From assembly GCF_030646165.1 (NCBI RefSeq), contig NZ_JAUTDO010000003.1, positions 1-64,000 of the forward strand: a stretch of 64,000 nucleotides of DNA, written 5' to 3'. Under the pieces are notes generated by a model. It ran no database searches. It was not told the origin of the DNA and worked only from the letters and a program-made list of their open reading frames with translations. Positions 44,810-52,801 of this stretch are shown one piece after another. Origin of the DNA: Conexibacter sp. CPCC 206217. GTDB lineage: Bacteria > Actinomycetota > Thermoleophilia > Solirubrobacterales > Solirubrobacteraceae. A program made the translations under genes and the position numbers. Position 1 is the stretch's first letter. Each line of letters opens with the position of its first letter.

Positions 44810-45571
44810 TCACGGCTGGTCGGTCGGGCGGACGACGATCTCGTTGACGGCGACGCGGCGCGGGTTGGTGACGACGTACGCGACTGCGTCCGCGATGTCG
44901 TCCGCGTGCAGCTGCTCGACCTCGCCGAAGGCTGCGGTGAAGTCCGCGTCGGAGTTGGCCTTCTGCTCGAACAGCTCTGTCTGGGTGCGGCCGGGCTCGA
45001 TCACGGAGAAGCGGACGTTGCGCTTCGTGAACTCCTGGCGCCATGCCTCGGTCGCGCCGGTCACGGCGAACTTCGTCGCGTTGTAGATCGCGACCGTCGG
45101 CGCGGCGAACCGTCCCGCGACGGAGGAGATGTTGACCACGTCGGCGACCGCGCGCGGGCTGTCCTGCGCGGCCGTGAGCAGATGTGGAAGCGCCGCCTTG
45201 GTCACGTACATGAGACCGCGCAGGTTGATGTCGACCATGCGGTCCCACTCCTCCAGCGGAGACGCCTCCGAGGGCCCGTTGAGCATCACGCCGGCGGAGT
45301 TGACGAGCGTGTCGAGCCGGCCGAACTGCGCGACGGTGCGCTCGACCGCCTCGCGCGCGGCCGCTGCGTCGGTGAGGTCGCCCGCGATCACGAGCGCGTC
45401 GTGCCCGTCGGCGCGCAGCTGCGATGCGAGCTCGTCGAGCTTGTCCGCCCGGCGGGCGGCGAGTGCGACCTTCGCGCCGGCGCCGGCCAGGCGGTGAGCG
45501 GCCGCGCGGCCCAGGCCGCTGGATGCGCCGGTGATCAGCGCGACGGTTCCGTCGAGGGCCTCAGATGCCAT
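44810..45571 (-). CDS. short-chain dehydrogenase/reductase
   Basis: 253 residues. Classical SDR: cofactor loop ALITGASSGLGRAAAHRL, NSAGV, catalytic Ser in VNISSVAG and YNATK (Tyr-x3-Lys), ARRADK suggesting NADP preference. The sequence resembles the NADP-dependent YdfG/clavaldehyde dehydrogenase-like group. AAAGGA precedes the ATG at 45571. It is divergent from a TetR gene that probably represses it. Confidence 0.88.
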   Translation of the reverse strand: MASEALDGTVALITGASSGLGRAAAHRLAGAGAKVALAARRADKLDELASQLRADGHDALVIAGDLTDAAAAREAVERTVAQFGRLDTLVNSAGVMLNGPSEASPLEEWDRMVDINLRGLMYVTKAALPHLLTAAQDSPRAVADVVNISSVAGRFAAPTVAIYNATKFAVTGATEAWRQEFTKRNVRFSVIEPGRTQTELFEQKANSDADFTAAFGEVEQLHADDIADAVAYVVTNPRRVAVNEIVVRPTDQP

Positions 45572-45604
45572 GACCAGCGTCCTTTCGGTGGGAGTCCGCG
45601 ATGC

Positions 45605-45694
45605 GTCTCGCAGATCGCACGCCGACCATTTACGAGACTGTGCGACCACTATATCGGCTTTACGAGACGCCGCGCACCGTTTTTCATCTAGACT
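45605..45694. promoter_or_regulatory. SDR-TetR divergent control region
   Basis: TTTACGAGAC occurs twice, at 45629-45638 and 45659-45668, exactly 30 bp apart, and the same CGAGAC is inverted at 45605-45610. These are candidate TetR operator half-sites. TAGACT (45689-45694) is the -10 of the TetR gene, 7 nt before its ATG. Confidence 0.6.
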
Positions 45695-45701
45695 CGCGCT
45701 C

Positions 45702-46307
45702 ATGGCCGACAGCGAGCCGAGACCACGCGGACGTCCGCGCAGCGAGGAGACCCGGCTGGCGATCCTGGCCGCCGCCTTCGACGTGGGCGCCAGCGACGAC
45801 CAGCAGGACTTCTCGATCGCGGGCATCGCCGCGCGGGCGGGGGTCAGCAAGCAGACGGTGTACCGCTGGTGGCCGAGCAAGGCCGACGTCCTGATGGAGG
45901 CGCTCGCGCATCGCGCCGACCTCCAGATCTCCACGCTCGATCGGGGCTCCTACGCGGACGACCTGCAGTCGTTCCTGGGCGAGACGTTCGATGTCCTGAC
46001 GCAGCCGGGTGTGGTGAGCGCATCGCGCAGCCTGATGGCGGAGGCGCAGCAGGACCACGCGTTCAGAGCCCGCTTCCGCGAGCGCTTCCTCGACCGCCGC
46101 CGGGCCGCGTTCGCGCAGATCGTGCAACGCGCCGACGCCCGCGGGGACCTGCCTCCCGGCATCGACGGCGAACTGGCCGCCGACATCGTCTTCGGAACGA
46201 CCTGGTACCGCATGCTCACGACCTCGCGACCGCTCGGCGACACGGACGCGGCCGCACTCGCGACCCTGCTGTCGGGCGGGCGACCAGAGCGAAAAGCCGC
46301 CCGTTAG
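45702..46307 (+). CDS. TetR-family regulator
   Basis: 201 residues. The N-terminal HTH is SIAGIAARAGVSKQTVYRWWPSKADVLMEAL, a clear TetR domain; the C-terminal half (TetR_C_11-like, DDLQSFLGETFDVLTQPGV onward) would bind the inducer. It is divergent from the SDR gene and followed by the sulfatase, so it may control both. The start is probably leaderless. Confidence 0.88.
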   Translation: MADSEPRPRGRPRSEETRLAILAAAFDVGASDDQQDFSIAGIAARAGVSKQTVYRWWPSKADVLMEALAHRADLQISTLDRGSYADDLQSFLGETFDVLTQPGVVSASRSLMAEAQQDHAFRARFRERFLDRRRAAFAQIVQRADARGDLPPGIDGELAADIVFGTTWYRMLTTSRPLGDTDAAALATLLSGGRPERKAAR

Positions 46308-46358
46308 CTGGGCTCGACGTCCGGGCGCTGCGGCTCCGTCGGCTGGCGCGCGCCGTTT

Positions 46359-46373
46359 CATCCGATCCGGATG
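46359..46373. promoter_or_regulatory. inverted repeat upstream of the sulfatase gene
   Basis: CATCCG-ATC-CGGATG, perfect 6-bp arms, about 100 bp before the sulfatase ATG. A possible operator; it does not resemble the CGAGAC motifs near the TetR gene. Confidence 0.35.
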
Positions 46374-46475
46374 GTGCGCGGGCCGCGCGCTGCGAGGACC
46401 GTGTTCGGGTGCGAGACATCTTCGGGGAGCGCTGCCGAGCGCCCGAAATCGCGGCGAAGGCCAAGGAGCCAGATC

Positions 46476-48833
46476 ATGAGCGAGCCGTTCAAGGGCAAGA
46501 TCAACGTCGACATCCGCGACTCGGTGCCGGACTGGTCGCCGTTCGAGCCGCCAAGAGCGCCTGACGGCGCGCCGAGCGTGATGTACGTCGTGCTCGACGA
46601 CGTCGGCTTCTCCGCGATGGCCTCCTATGGCGGTCCGGTCGAGACCCCGAACATCGACCGGATCGTGGCCGACGGCGTCAGGTACACGCAGTTCCACACG
46701 ACGGCGCTCTGCTCACCGACGCGCTCCTGTCTGCTGACGGGCCGCAACCACACCCGCAACGGCATGGCCTGCATCACCGAGTGCGCCAGCGGGTTCCCCA
46801 ACGCCAACGGGGCGATCCCGCCGGAGAACGGCCAGATCCAGCAGATTCTGGCCGAGCGCGGCTGGAACACGTACATGGTCGGCAAGTGGCATCTCTGCCC
46901 GGAGGCCGAGATGAACCTCGCCTCGACGCGGCGCAACTGGCCGACCGGCCGCGGCTTCGAGCGCTTCTACGGCTTCCTCGGCGCCGAGACCAACCAGTGG
47001 TATCCGGAGCTGGTCTACGACAGCCACCCGGTCGACCCGCCGCGCTCGCCGCAAGAGGGCTATCACCTGACGGTCGACCTCACCGACAAGGCGCTCGAGT
47101 TCATCAAGGACGCGAAGGCGCTCGCGCCCGACAAGCCATACTTCCTCTACTACGCGCCCGGTGCCTGCCACGCCCCGCACCACGCGCCGCAGGAGTGGAG
47201 CGACCGCTTCAAGGGCCGCTTCGACATGGGCTACGAGGCACTGCGCGAGCAGACGCTCGCGCGCCAGAAGGAGATGGGCCTCGTGCCGGCCGAGACCGAG
47301 CTGCCGCCGCTGAACCCGATCGGCACGACAGAGACCCGCAGAGGGCCCGGCGGCGAGCCGTTCCCGGCGCTCGACGTCACCCGACCGTGGGACTCGCTGT
47401 CGGCCGAGGAGCAACGGCTGTTCAGCCGCATGGCGGAGGTCTACGCCGGCTTCCTCGCGCACACCGACGCGCAGCTCGGGCGGCTGCTGGACTACCTCGA
47501 AGAGAGCGGCCAGCGCGAGAACACGCTCGTGGTCGTCGTCTCCGACAACGGCGCCAGCGGCGAGGGCGGGCCCAACGGGTCGGTCAACGAGAACAAGATC
47601 TGCAACGGGATCCCCGACGACATCGCGGAGAACCTCGCGATGCTCGACGAGCTCGGCGGCCCGCGGACCTACAACCACTACCCCAACGGCTGGGCGATGG
47701 CGTTCAACACGCCGTTCAAGATGTGGAAGCGCTACGAGTTCAACGGCGGCACGTCGGACCCGTGCATCATCTCCTGGCCGAGCGGCATCTCGGCGCGCGG
47801 CGAGACGCGCGAGCAGTACCACCATGCGATCGACCTCGTCCCGACGATCCTCGACGTGCTCGGCGTCGAGCCGCCAGAGATGATCGCCGGCCACCAGCAG
47901 AGCGGCTTCGACGGCATCAGCATGCGCTACAGCTTCGACAGCGCGCCGCTGCCGAGCGCCCGTGCCACGCAGTTCTATTCGATGCTCGGCTCGCGCAGCA
48001 TCTGGCACGACGGCTGGAAGGCCGTCAGCACGCACCCGACGCTGAGCGGCTGGGGGCACTTCGCCCAGGACAGCTGGGAGCTGTACCACACCGACGTCGA
48101 CCGTTCCGAGCTGCACGACCTCGCCGCGCAGGAGCCCGAACGCCTGCGCGAGCTGATCTACCTCTGGTACGCCGAAGCGGGGGCCAACGACGCGTTCCCG
48201 CTCGACGACCGCTCCCCTTTGGAGCTGCTCACGACCCCGCGGCCCGTGCTGTCCGCGCCCCGCAACCGGTACGTCTACTACGCGGACCTCGCTGACGTGC
48301 CCGAGTCGCAGGCGGCCAACGTCCGCAACCGCTCCTACGCGATCGCCGCGCTTGTCGACCTGCCGGACCCCGGCGCCACGGGCGTGCTGTTCGCACACGG
48401 CTCGCGCCACGGCGGCCACGCCCTCTACCTCAAGGACAACCGCCTGCACTACGTCTACAGCTTCGTCGGCAGCATCGAGCAGAAGATCGTCGCCGACCGC
48501 GAGCTGCCGACCGGTGAGGACCTGATCCTGTCCGCCGCCTTCGAGAAGGACGGCGAGGATCCCCCCGGGGTGGCGGCCGGGACGTTGTCGCTGTTCCATG
48601 GCGACGTGAAGGTGGGCGAGGGCCGCATCCGCACCCAGCCGGGCAAGTTCTCGCTCGGCGGGGAGGGGCTGTGCGTCGGACGCGACAGCAGCGACCCGGT
48701 CACGGAGGACTACCCGGGCGCCGCGCCCTGGTCGTTCAGCGGCGGCACGATCAAGCGCGTCGCCGTTGACGTCAGCGGTGAGCCGTACGTCGACCTCGAA
48801 CGCGAAGCCGTCGCGATGATGTCCCGCGAGTAG
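46476..48833 (+). CDS. arylsulfatase, formylglycine type
   Basis: 785 residues. The sulfatase signature CSPTRSCLLTGRN places the Cys converted to formylglycine; metal-site residues are in VVLDDVGFSAMASYGG and VVVSDNGASGEGG, and YMVGKWHLCPE is the second signature. About 220 C-terminal residues form an extra beta-rich domain. There is no signal peptide, so it is cytoplasmic or exported by an unseen route. It resembles the large arylsulfatases (PAS-like) of actinobacteria. AAGGAG precedes the ATG at 46476. The formylglycine-generating enzyme is not in the window. Confidence 0.9.
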   Translation: MSEPFKGKINVDIRDSVPDWSPFEPPRAPDGAPSVMYVVLDDVGFSAMASYGGPVETPNIDRIVADGVRYTQFHTTALCSPTRSCLLTGRNHTRNGMACITECASGFPNANGAIPPENGQIQQILAERGWNTYMVGKWHLCPEAEMNLASTRRNWPTGRGFERFYGFLGAETNQWYPELVYDSHPVDPPRSPQEGYHLTVDLTDKALEFIKDAKALAPDKPYFLYYAPGACHAPHHAPQEWSDRFKGRFDMGYEALREQTLARQKEMGLVPAETELPPLNPIGTTETRRGPGGEPFPALDVTRPWDSLSAEEQRLFSRMAEVYAGFLAHTDAQLGRLLDYLEESGQRENTLVVVVSDNGASGEGGPNGSVNENKICNGIPDDIAENLAMLDELGGPRTYNHYPNGWAMAFNTPFKMWKRYEFNGGTSDPCIISWPSGISARGETREQYHHAIDLVPTILDVLGVEPPEMIAGHQQSGFDGISMRYSFDSAPLPSARATQFYSMLGSRSIWHDGWKAVSTHPTLSGWGHFAQDSWELYHTDVDRSELHDLAAQEPERLRELIYLWYAEAGANDAFPLDDRSPLELLTTPRPVLSAPRNRYVYYADLADVPESQAANVRNRSYAIAALVDLPDPGATGVLFAHGSRHGGHALYLKDNRLHYVYSFVGSIEQKIVADRELPTGEDLILSAAFEKDGEDPPGVAAGTLSLFHGDVKVGEGRIRTQPGKFSLGGEGLCVGRDSSDPVTEDYPGAAPWSFSGGTIKRVAVDVSGEPYVDLEREAVAMMSRE

Positions 48834-48849
48834 AGCGGGGCGGGCGAGT

Positions 48850-48881
48850 GGAGCGGGGCGCGACCGTCACGCGCCCCGCTC
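48850..48881. terminator. bidirectional terminator, copy B
   Basis: 12-13-bp stem around ACCGTCA between the convergent sulfatase and rhamnosidase genes; 48851-48881 is identical to 44731-44761. A partial extra copy of the left arm starts at 48833. Confidence 0.8.
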
Positions 48882-48891
48882 AGGTGCGCTC

Positions 48892-51800
48892 CTAGCGCTT
48901 CTTCACGACCGTGAAGTCGGCGTAGCGCTCGCGTGAGCGGTTGCCGGCTCTGTCGGTCGCGACGAGCGCGAGGCGGTGGGCGCCGACGTCGAGGCGGCGG
49001 GTGTCGAGCGTCCAGCGGGTCTTGCCCGCGGAGGCGCTGACCGTCGTGACGCGCAGCTCGCGCCACGCGTGGCAGCGCGTGCCGTGCGTCGTCTTGACCG
49101 CCCGGCGCTTCGACGCGCCGCGCGCCTCGATCACGCAGCGTCTCGCAGACGAACGCCAGCCGTCGACGCGCTGCTCGACGCCGATCCGCAGGCTCGCCTG
49201 CTCCGACAACGTGACGCTCAGCGTCGCGCCGCGACCGGCGACGATCCGCGCGGGGGACAGCTTCGCGCCCGAGACGCGTGGCGCCGTTCTGTCTCTCGAC
49301 CCCGGCCCTCTCGGATCTCTGCCACCCGGGCCGCCCGGATCTCTCGGGTTGCCCGGGTCTCTGCCGCCCGGCGCCGGCGTGTCCGCGCTGAAGCGGTAGC
49401 TGCCGGAGCCGACCGCGTAGACCGCGGCGCCGTTCTCCTGGCGCAGGAATCTGACGCCGTCCTGGTCGGCCGCGGCACGCCCGTTCTCCCACACGCGCTG
49501 TCCGGCCGACACCGGCACGTGCACCTCGGCGAGCGTGTTGACCGGCACGTCGACATCCAACTCCACACGCGCGCCGTCACGGCGCCAGGCGCTGCGGGCA
49601 GCGCCGTAGTCGCTGTCGAGCGAGGCGCTGGCGTCGGTCAGCGTGCCGCCCGGCGTCGGGCGCACGACGATGCGGCGGTAGCCGGGCGCGGCGTCGTCCG
49701 GCGCGAGGCCGCCGACGGAGCCGTACAGCCAGTCGCCGATCGAACCGAGCCCGTAGTGGTTGAACGAGTTCATGCCCGGGTCCTGGAAGCCGCCGTCGAC
49801 TCTGATGCCGTCCCAGCGCTCCCAGATCGTCGTCGCGCCGAGGCCGATCTCGTAGCCCCACGAGGGGTACGTTCTCTGCTGCAGGATCCGGTACGCCTCG
49901 GCGGTGTGGCCCGTGTCGGCGAGCACCGACAGCAGGAACGGCGTGCCGAGGAAGCCGGTCGACAGGTGTCCGTCGCGCGCCGCGACGTTCGCGGCGAGTC
50001 TGTCTCCAGCGGCGCCTCGCAAAGCGTCCGGCACGAGGCCGAAGTGCAGCGCCAGCACGTACGACGTCTGGCTGCCGGAGCCGACGCGGCCGTCGGCGCG
50101 CACCCACCTCGCCGCGAACGCCGCCTTGATCTGGTCGTACAGCTGCTGCAGCTGCGCGGCGTCCGCGTCCTTGCCGAGCGCGAGCGCGGATCTGCGCACG
50201 ATGTCGGTCGAGTACGCGAAGAACGCGGTGCCGATCAGGTCCAGCGGCGTGTAGGCGGTGGCGAGCCAGTCGCCGTAGCCGGACGCCGGGCGGATCAGCG
50301 CGGTCGAGTTCGCGCGCAGGTAGTCGATCCATCTCAGCATCGCCGCGTAGTTGTCCGACAGGATCCGCGTGTCGCCGTAGTGCTGGTAGAGCGCCCACGG
50401 CACGACCGTGCCCGCGTCGCCCCAGCCGGCGCTGCCGTCGCCGCAGCAGGTGCGCGGCGCCACGTCGGGGTAGGCGCCGTTGTCGCTCTGGCTGTCGCGC
50501 AGCGTCATCAGCCACTGCTCGAGGTAGTTGGCGTAGTCGCCGTTGAACGAGCCGGTCGAGGCGAACGCCTGGATGTCGCCGGTCCAGCCCAAGCGCTCGT
50601 CGCGCTGGGAGGCGTCTGTCGGGACCGCGAGGAAGTTGCTCCACTGGCCCCAGACGATGTTCTGCTGGATCCGGTCGACGAGCGGATCCGACGTTCTGAA
50701 CGTGCCGTATCTCGGCGCGTCCGTCGTGACGACGCGGCCTTCGAGCGCGTCGAGGTCGGGCGTGCCCGGATAGCCGGTCACCTCGACGTAGCGGAAGCCG
50801 TGGTAGGTGAAACGCGGCTCCCACGTCTCGCCGTCGGCCGCGCCGGACAGCGTGTAGGTGTCGGTCTGCTGCGCGCTGCGCAGGTGCGCGCGGTAGAGCG
50901 AGCCGTCGTCGTCGAGCACCTCGCCGAAGCGCAGGCGGACGCTCGTGCCCGCGGCGCCCTGAACGTGCAGGCGCGCCCAGCCGGCGAAGTTCTGGCCCAT
51001 GTCGAAGATGTACGTGCCGGCTGCCGGCTGCGTGATCGCGACCGGTCTGATCGTCTTCGTGACGCGGATCGGCGGCGCCTGCGACGGGAAGACGACCGTT
51101 CTCTCGGTCCGTCTGATCGCGGCGGGCCAGCCGCCGCCGAAGCCGGGGCGGTCCCAGCCGGCGGGCTCGGCGCGCGCGTCGAACGTCTCGCCGTCGTAGA
51201 TACCCGACTGCTGCACGCCGCCGCTGCCGGCATGCCAGCTGTCGTCGGTGACGATCCGCTGCGTCGTGCCGTCGGCGTAGGTCAGCTCCAGTTGCGCCAG
51301 CAGCGCGGGGGTCGATCCCCATCTGCGCCCGCCCTGCAGGCGGCCGGCGTAGAAGCCCTCGCCCAGCAGCGCGCCGATCGCGTTGGCGCCGGGTCTGATC
51401 ATCCCCGTCACGTCGTAGGTCTGCGCGGGCGTGTGCTTGTCGTACTCCGTCCAGCCGGGCGCGAGCAGCGCGTCGCCGACCTTGGAGCCGTTGACGCGGA
51501 TCTCGTAGAGGCCGAGCGCGGAGACGTTCAGCCGCGCGGAGACGACCGTTCTCGGCGTCGTGAACTCGCGCCGCAGGTACGGCGAGGTGCCGCCTGGCAG
51601 CGCGACGTTGGAGCCCCACGGGCCGCTGCCGTAGGCGGCGGCGACGCGCGCGGCTCTCCAAGCGCTGTCGTCGAACGAAGGCTGCTGCCAGCCGCTGGCC
51701 TCGGTGTCGCTCGCCTTCCAGCTCGCGCCGGTGTCGAACGTCGTGGGAGCGGTCGCGTCGCCGCTGTAGGTGACGCGCAGGCGGCCGATGAAGCCGGTTG

Positions 51801-52656
51801 GCGACGGGCTGCCGTCCTCCTGCGTGAGGCGGTTCTTCGCGGCGACCGCGATCGTGTTGGCGCCGGCTCTGAGGTATCTCGCGACGTCGACGGACTGCGC
51901 CTTCTGCCAGGCGTCGCGGTCGCCCTCGCGCAGCTCGTGGGTGTCGGCGACGAGCGTGCCGTTGACGTAGACCGCGGCCTCGTCGTCGGCGCTGAAGAGG
52001 TAGCGCGCGGTGGCGATCGGATCGCTCGGCAGCGTGACCGTGCCGCGCAGCCAGCGCGTGACGGCCGGCACGCCGGTGGTCGGGTCGTTCTCGTCGAACC
52101 AGATCCAGTTCGCGCCGCTGAGGTCGAGCGAGTCGGCCGGGGCGGCGATCCACGACGCGCTCCAGTCCGACGGGTTCAGCAACCCGGTCTCGAACGCGGC
52201 CGGCGCGCTCCAGCCGGATGCGCGGCCGCGCTCGTCCCAGACCTGCACCTTCCACTGGTAGCGCGTGCCGGATCTCAGCTGCGGGCCGCCGTAGTCGACG
52301 TTCGCGGAAGCGCTGCCGTTGATGCGGCCGCTGTCCCACACGTCGCCTCTGTTGCCGTCGAGCGCGCTGCGGCTGGTCGCGACCAGCACGCGGTAGGCGG
52401 ACTGCGCGCGGCCGCGCCCGTCGCCGGACAGCCGCCAGCCGAGGTTGGGATCGCTGTCGCCGAGCCCGAGCGGGGCGACGGTCCGATCGACCGTGAGGCG
52501 ATCGATCGAGAGGGGCGGTGCGGCTGCGAGCACCGGGCCGGCGCCGGCGCCGATCGCGAGCGCGGCCAGCGCGGCGCTCGTTCCCGCGGTCGCGGCGAGC
52601 GCGCCCAGGGACGATCGGCGCCGGCCCCCGAGCCGGCGAACCGAGGTTCGCTGCAT
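48892..52656 (-). CDS. secreted alpha-L-rhamnosidase, GH78 family
   Basis: 1254 residues. A long signal peptide with a twin-Arg-like start (GRRRSSLGALAATAG) is followed by a fibronectin-like N domain (about 55-165), a jelly-roll rhamnose-binding domain, the GH78 beta domain and the (alpha/alpha)6 barrel with QRDERLGWTGD (general acid region) and TTIWERWDG (base Glu). A Pro/Gly/Asp-rich linker (GGRDPGNPRDPGGPGG) leads to a C-terminal Ig-like domain ending KKR. It removes terminal L-rhamnose from plant or bacterial glycans. The ATG at 52656 has AGGAGGAG upstream. The codon use includes many AGA arginines. Confidence 0.92.
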   Translation of the reverse strand: MQRTSVRRLGGRRRSSLGALAATAGTSAALAALAIGAGAGPVLAAAPPLSIDRLTVDRTVAPLGLGDSDPNLGWRLSGDGRGRAQSAYRVLVATSRSALDGNRGDVWDSGRINGSASANVDYGGPQLRSGTRYQWKVQVWDERGRASGWSAPAAFETGLLNPSDWSASWIAAPADSLDLSGANWIWFDENDPTTGVPAVTRWLRGTVTLPSDPIATARYLFSADDEAAVYVNGTLVADTHELREGDRDAWQKAQSVDVARYLRAGANTIAVAAKNRLTQEDGSPSPTGFIGRLRVTYSGDATAPTTFDTGASWKASDTEASGWQQPSFDDSAWRAARVAAAYGSGPWGSNVALPGGTSPYLRREFTTPRTVVSARLNVSALGLYEIRVNGSKVGDALLAPGWTEYDKHTPAQTYDVTGMIRPGANAIGALLGEGFYAGRLQGGRRWGSTPALLAQLELTYADGTTQRIVTDDSWHAGSGGVQQSGIYDGETFDARAEPAGWDRPGFGGGWPAAIRRTERTVVFPSQAPPIRVTKTIRPVAITQPAAGTYIFDMGQNFAGWARLHVQGAAGTSVRLRFGEVLDDDGSLYRAHLRSAQQTDTYTLSGAADGETWEPRFTYHGFRYVEVTGYPGTPDLDALEGRVVTTDAPRYGTFRTSDPLVDRIQQNIVWGQWSNFLAVPTDASQRDERLGWTGDIQAFASTGSFNGDYANYLEQWLMTLRDSQSDNGAYPDVAPRTCCGDGSAGWGDAGTVVPWALYQHYGDTRILSDNYAAMLRWIDYLRANSTALIRPASGYGDWLATAYTPLDLIGTAFFAYSTDIVRRSALALGKDADAAQLQQLYDQIKAAFAARWVRADGRVGSGSQTSYVLALHFGLVPDALRGAAGDRLAANVAARDGHLSTGFLGTPFLLSVLADTGHTAEAYRILQQRTYPSWGYEIGLGATTIWERWDGIRVDGGFQDPGMNSFNHYGLGSIGDWLYGSVGGLAPDDAAPGYRRIVVRPTPGGTLTDASASLDSDYGAARSAWRRDGARVELDVDVPVNTLAEVHVPVSAGQRVWENGRAAADQDGVRFLRQENGAAVYAVGSGSYRFSADTPAPGGRDPGNPRDPGGPGGRDPRGPGSRDRTAPRVSGAKLSPARIVAGRGATLSVTLSEQASLRIGVEQRVDGWRSSARRCVIEARGASKRRAVKTTHGTRCHAWRELRVTTVSASAGKTRWTLDTRRLDVGAHRLALVATDRAGNRSRERYADFTVVKKR

Positions 52657-52715
52657 GGTGTTCTCTCCTCCTACGCCAGACGCGCGCTCGCGTACAAGCA
52701 TGCGCGTCTGTGATC

Positions 52716-52739
52716 GATTAGGTCCGTGCGACCCTAATC
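52716..52739. promoter_or_regulatory. inverted repeat in the rhamnosidase promoter region
   Basis: GATTAGG (52716-52722) and CCTAATC (52733-52739), 10 bp apart, lie about 60-80 bp upstream of the rhamnosidase start, in a locally AT-richer stretch. It is a plausible operator for a sugar-responsive regulator not encoded here. Confidence 0.5.
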
Positions 52740-52801
52740 AACCAACGCGATCCGACGCAAATGAACGTCTTCTCGCGAACCTGGGGTGTTTCAGATTCGT
52801 G

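Noticed and set aside
41691..45086. 1131-codon plus-strand frame across pucR and ald
   Set aside because: It covers pucR antisense and ald out of frame, and has no recognisable domain.
48976..52713. 1245-codon plus-strand frame opposite the rhamnosidase
   Set aside because: The minus strand encodes a complete GH78 enzyme with signal peptide and ribosome site; the plus frame has Arg/Val/Ala shadow composition only.
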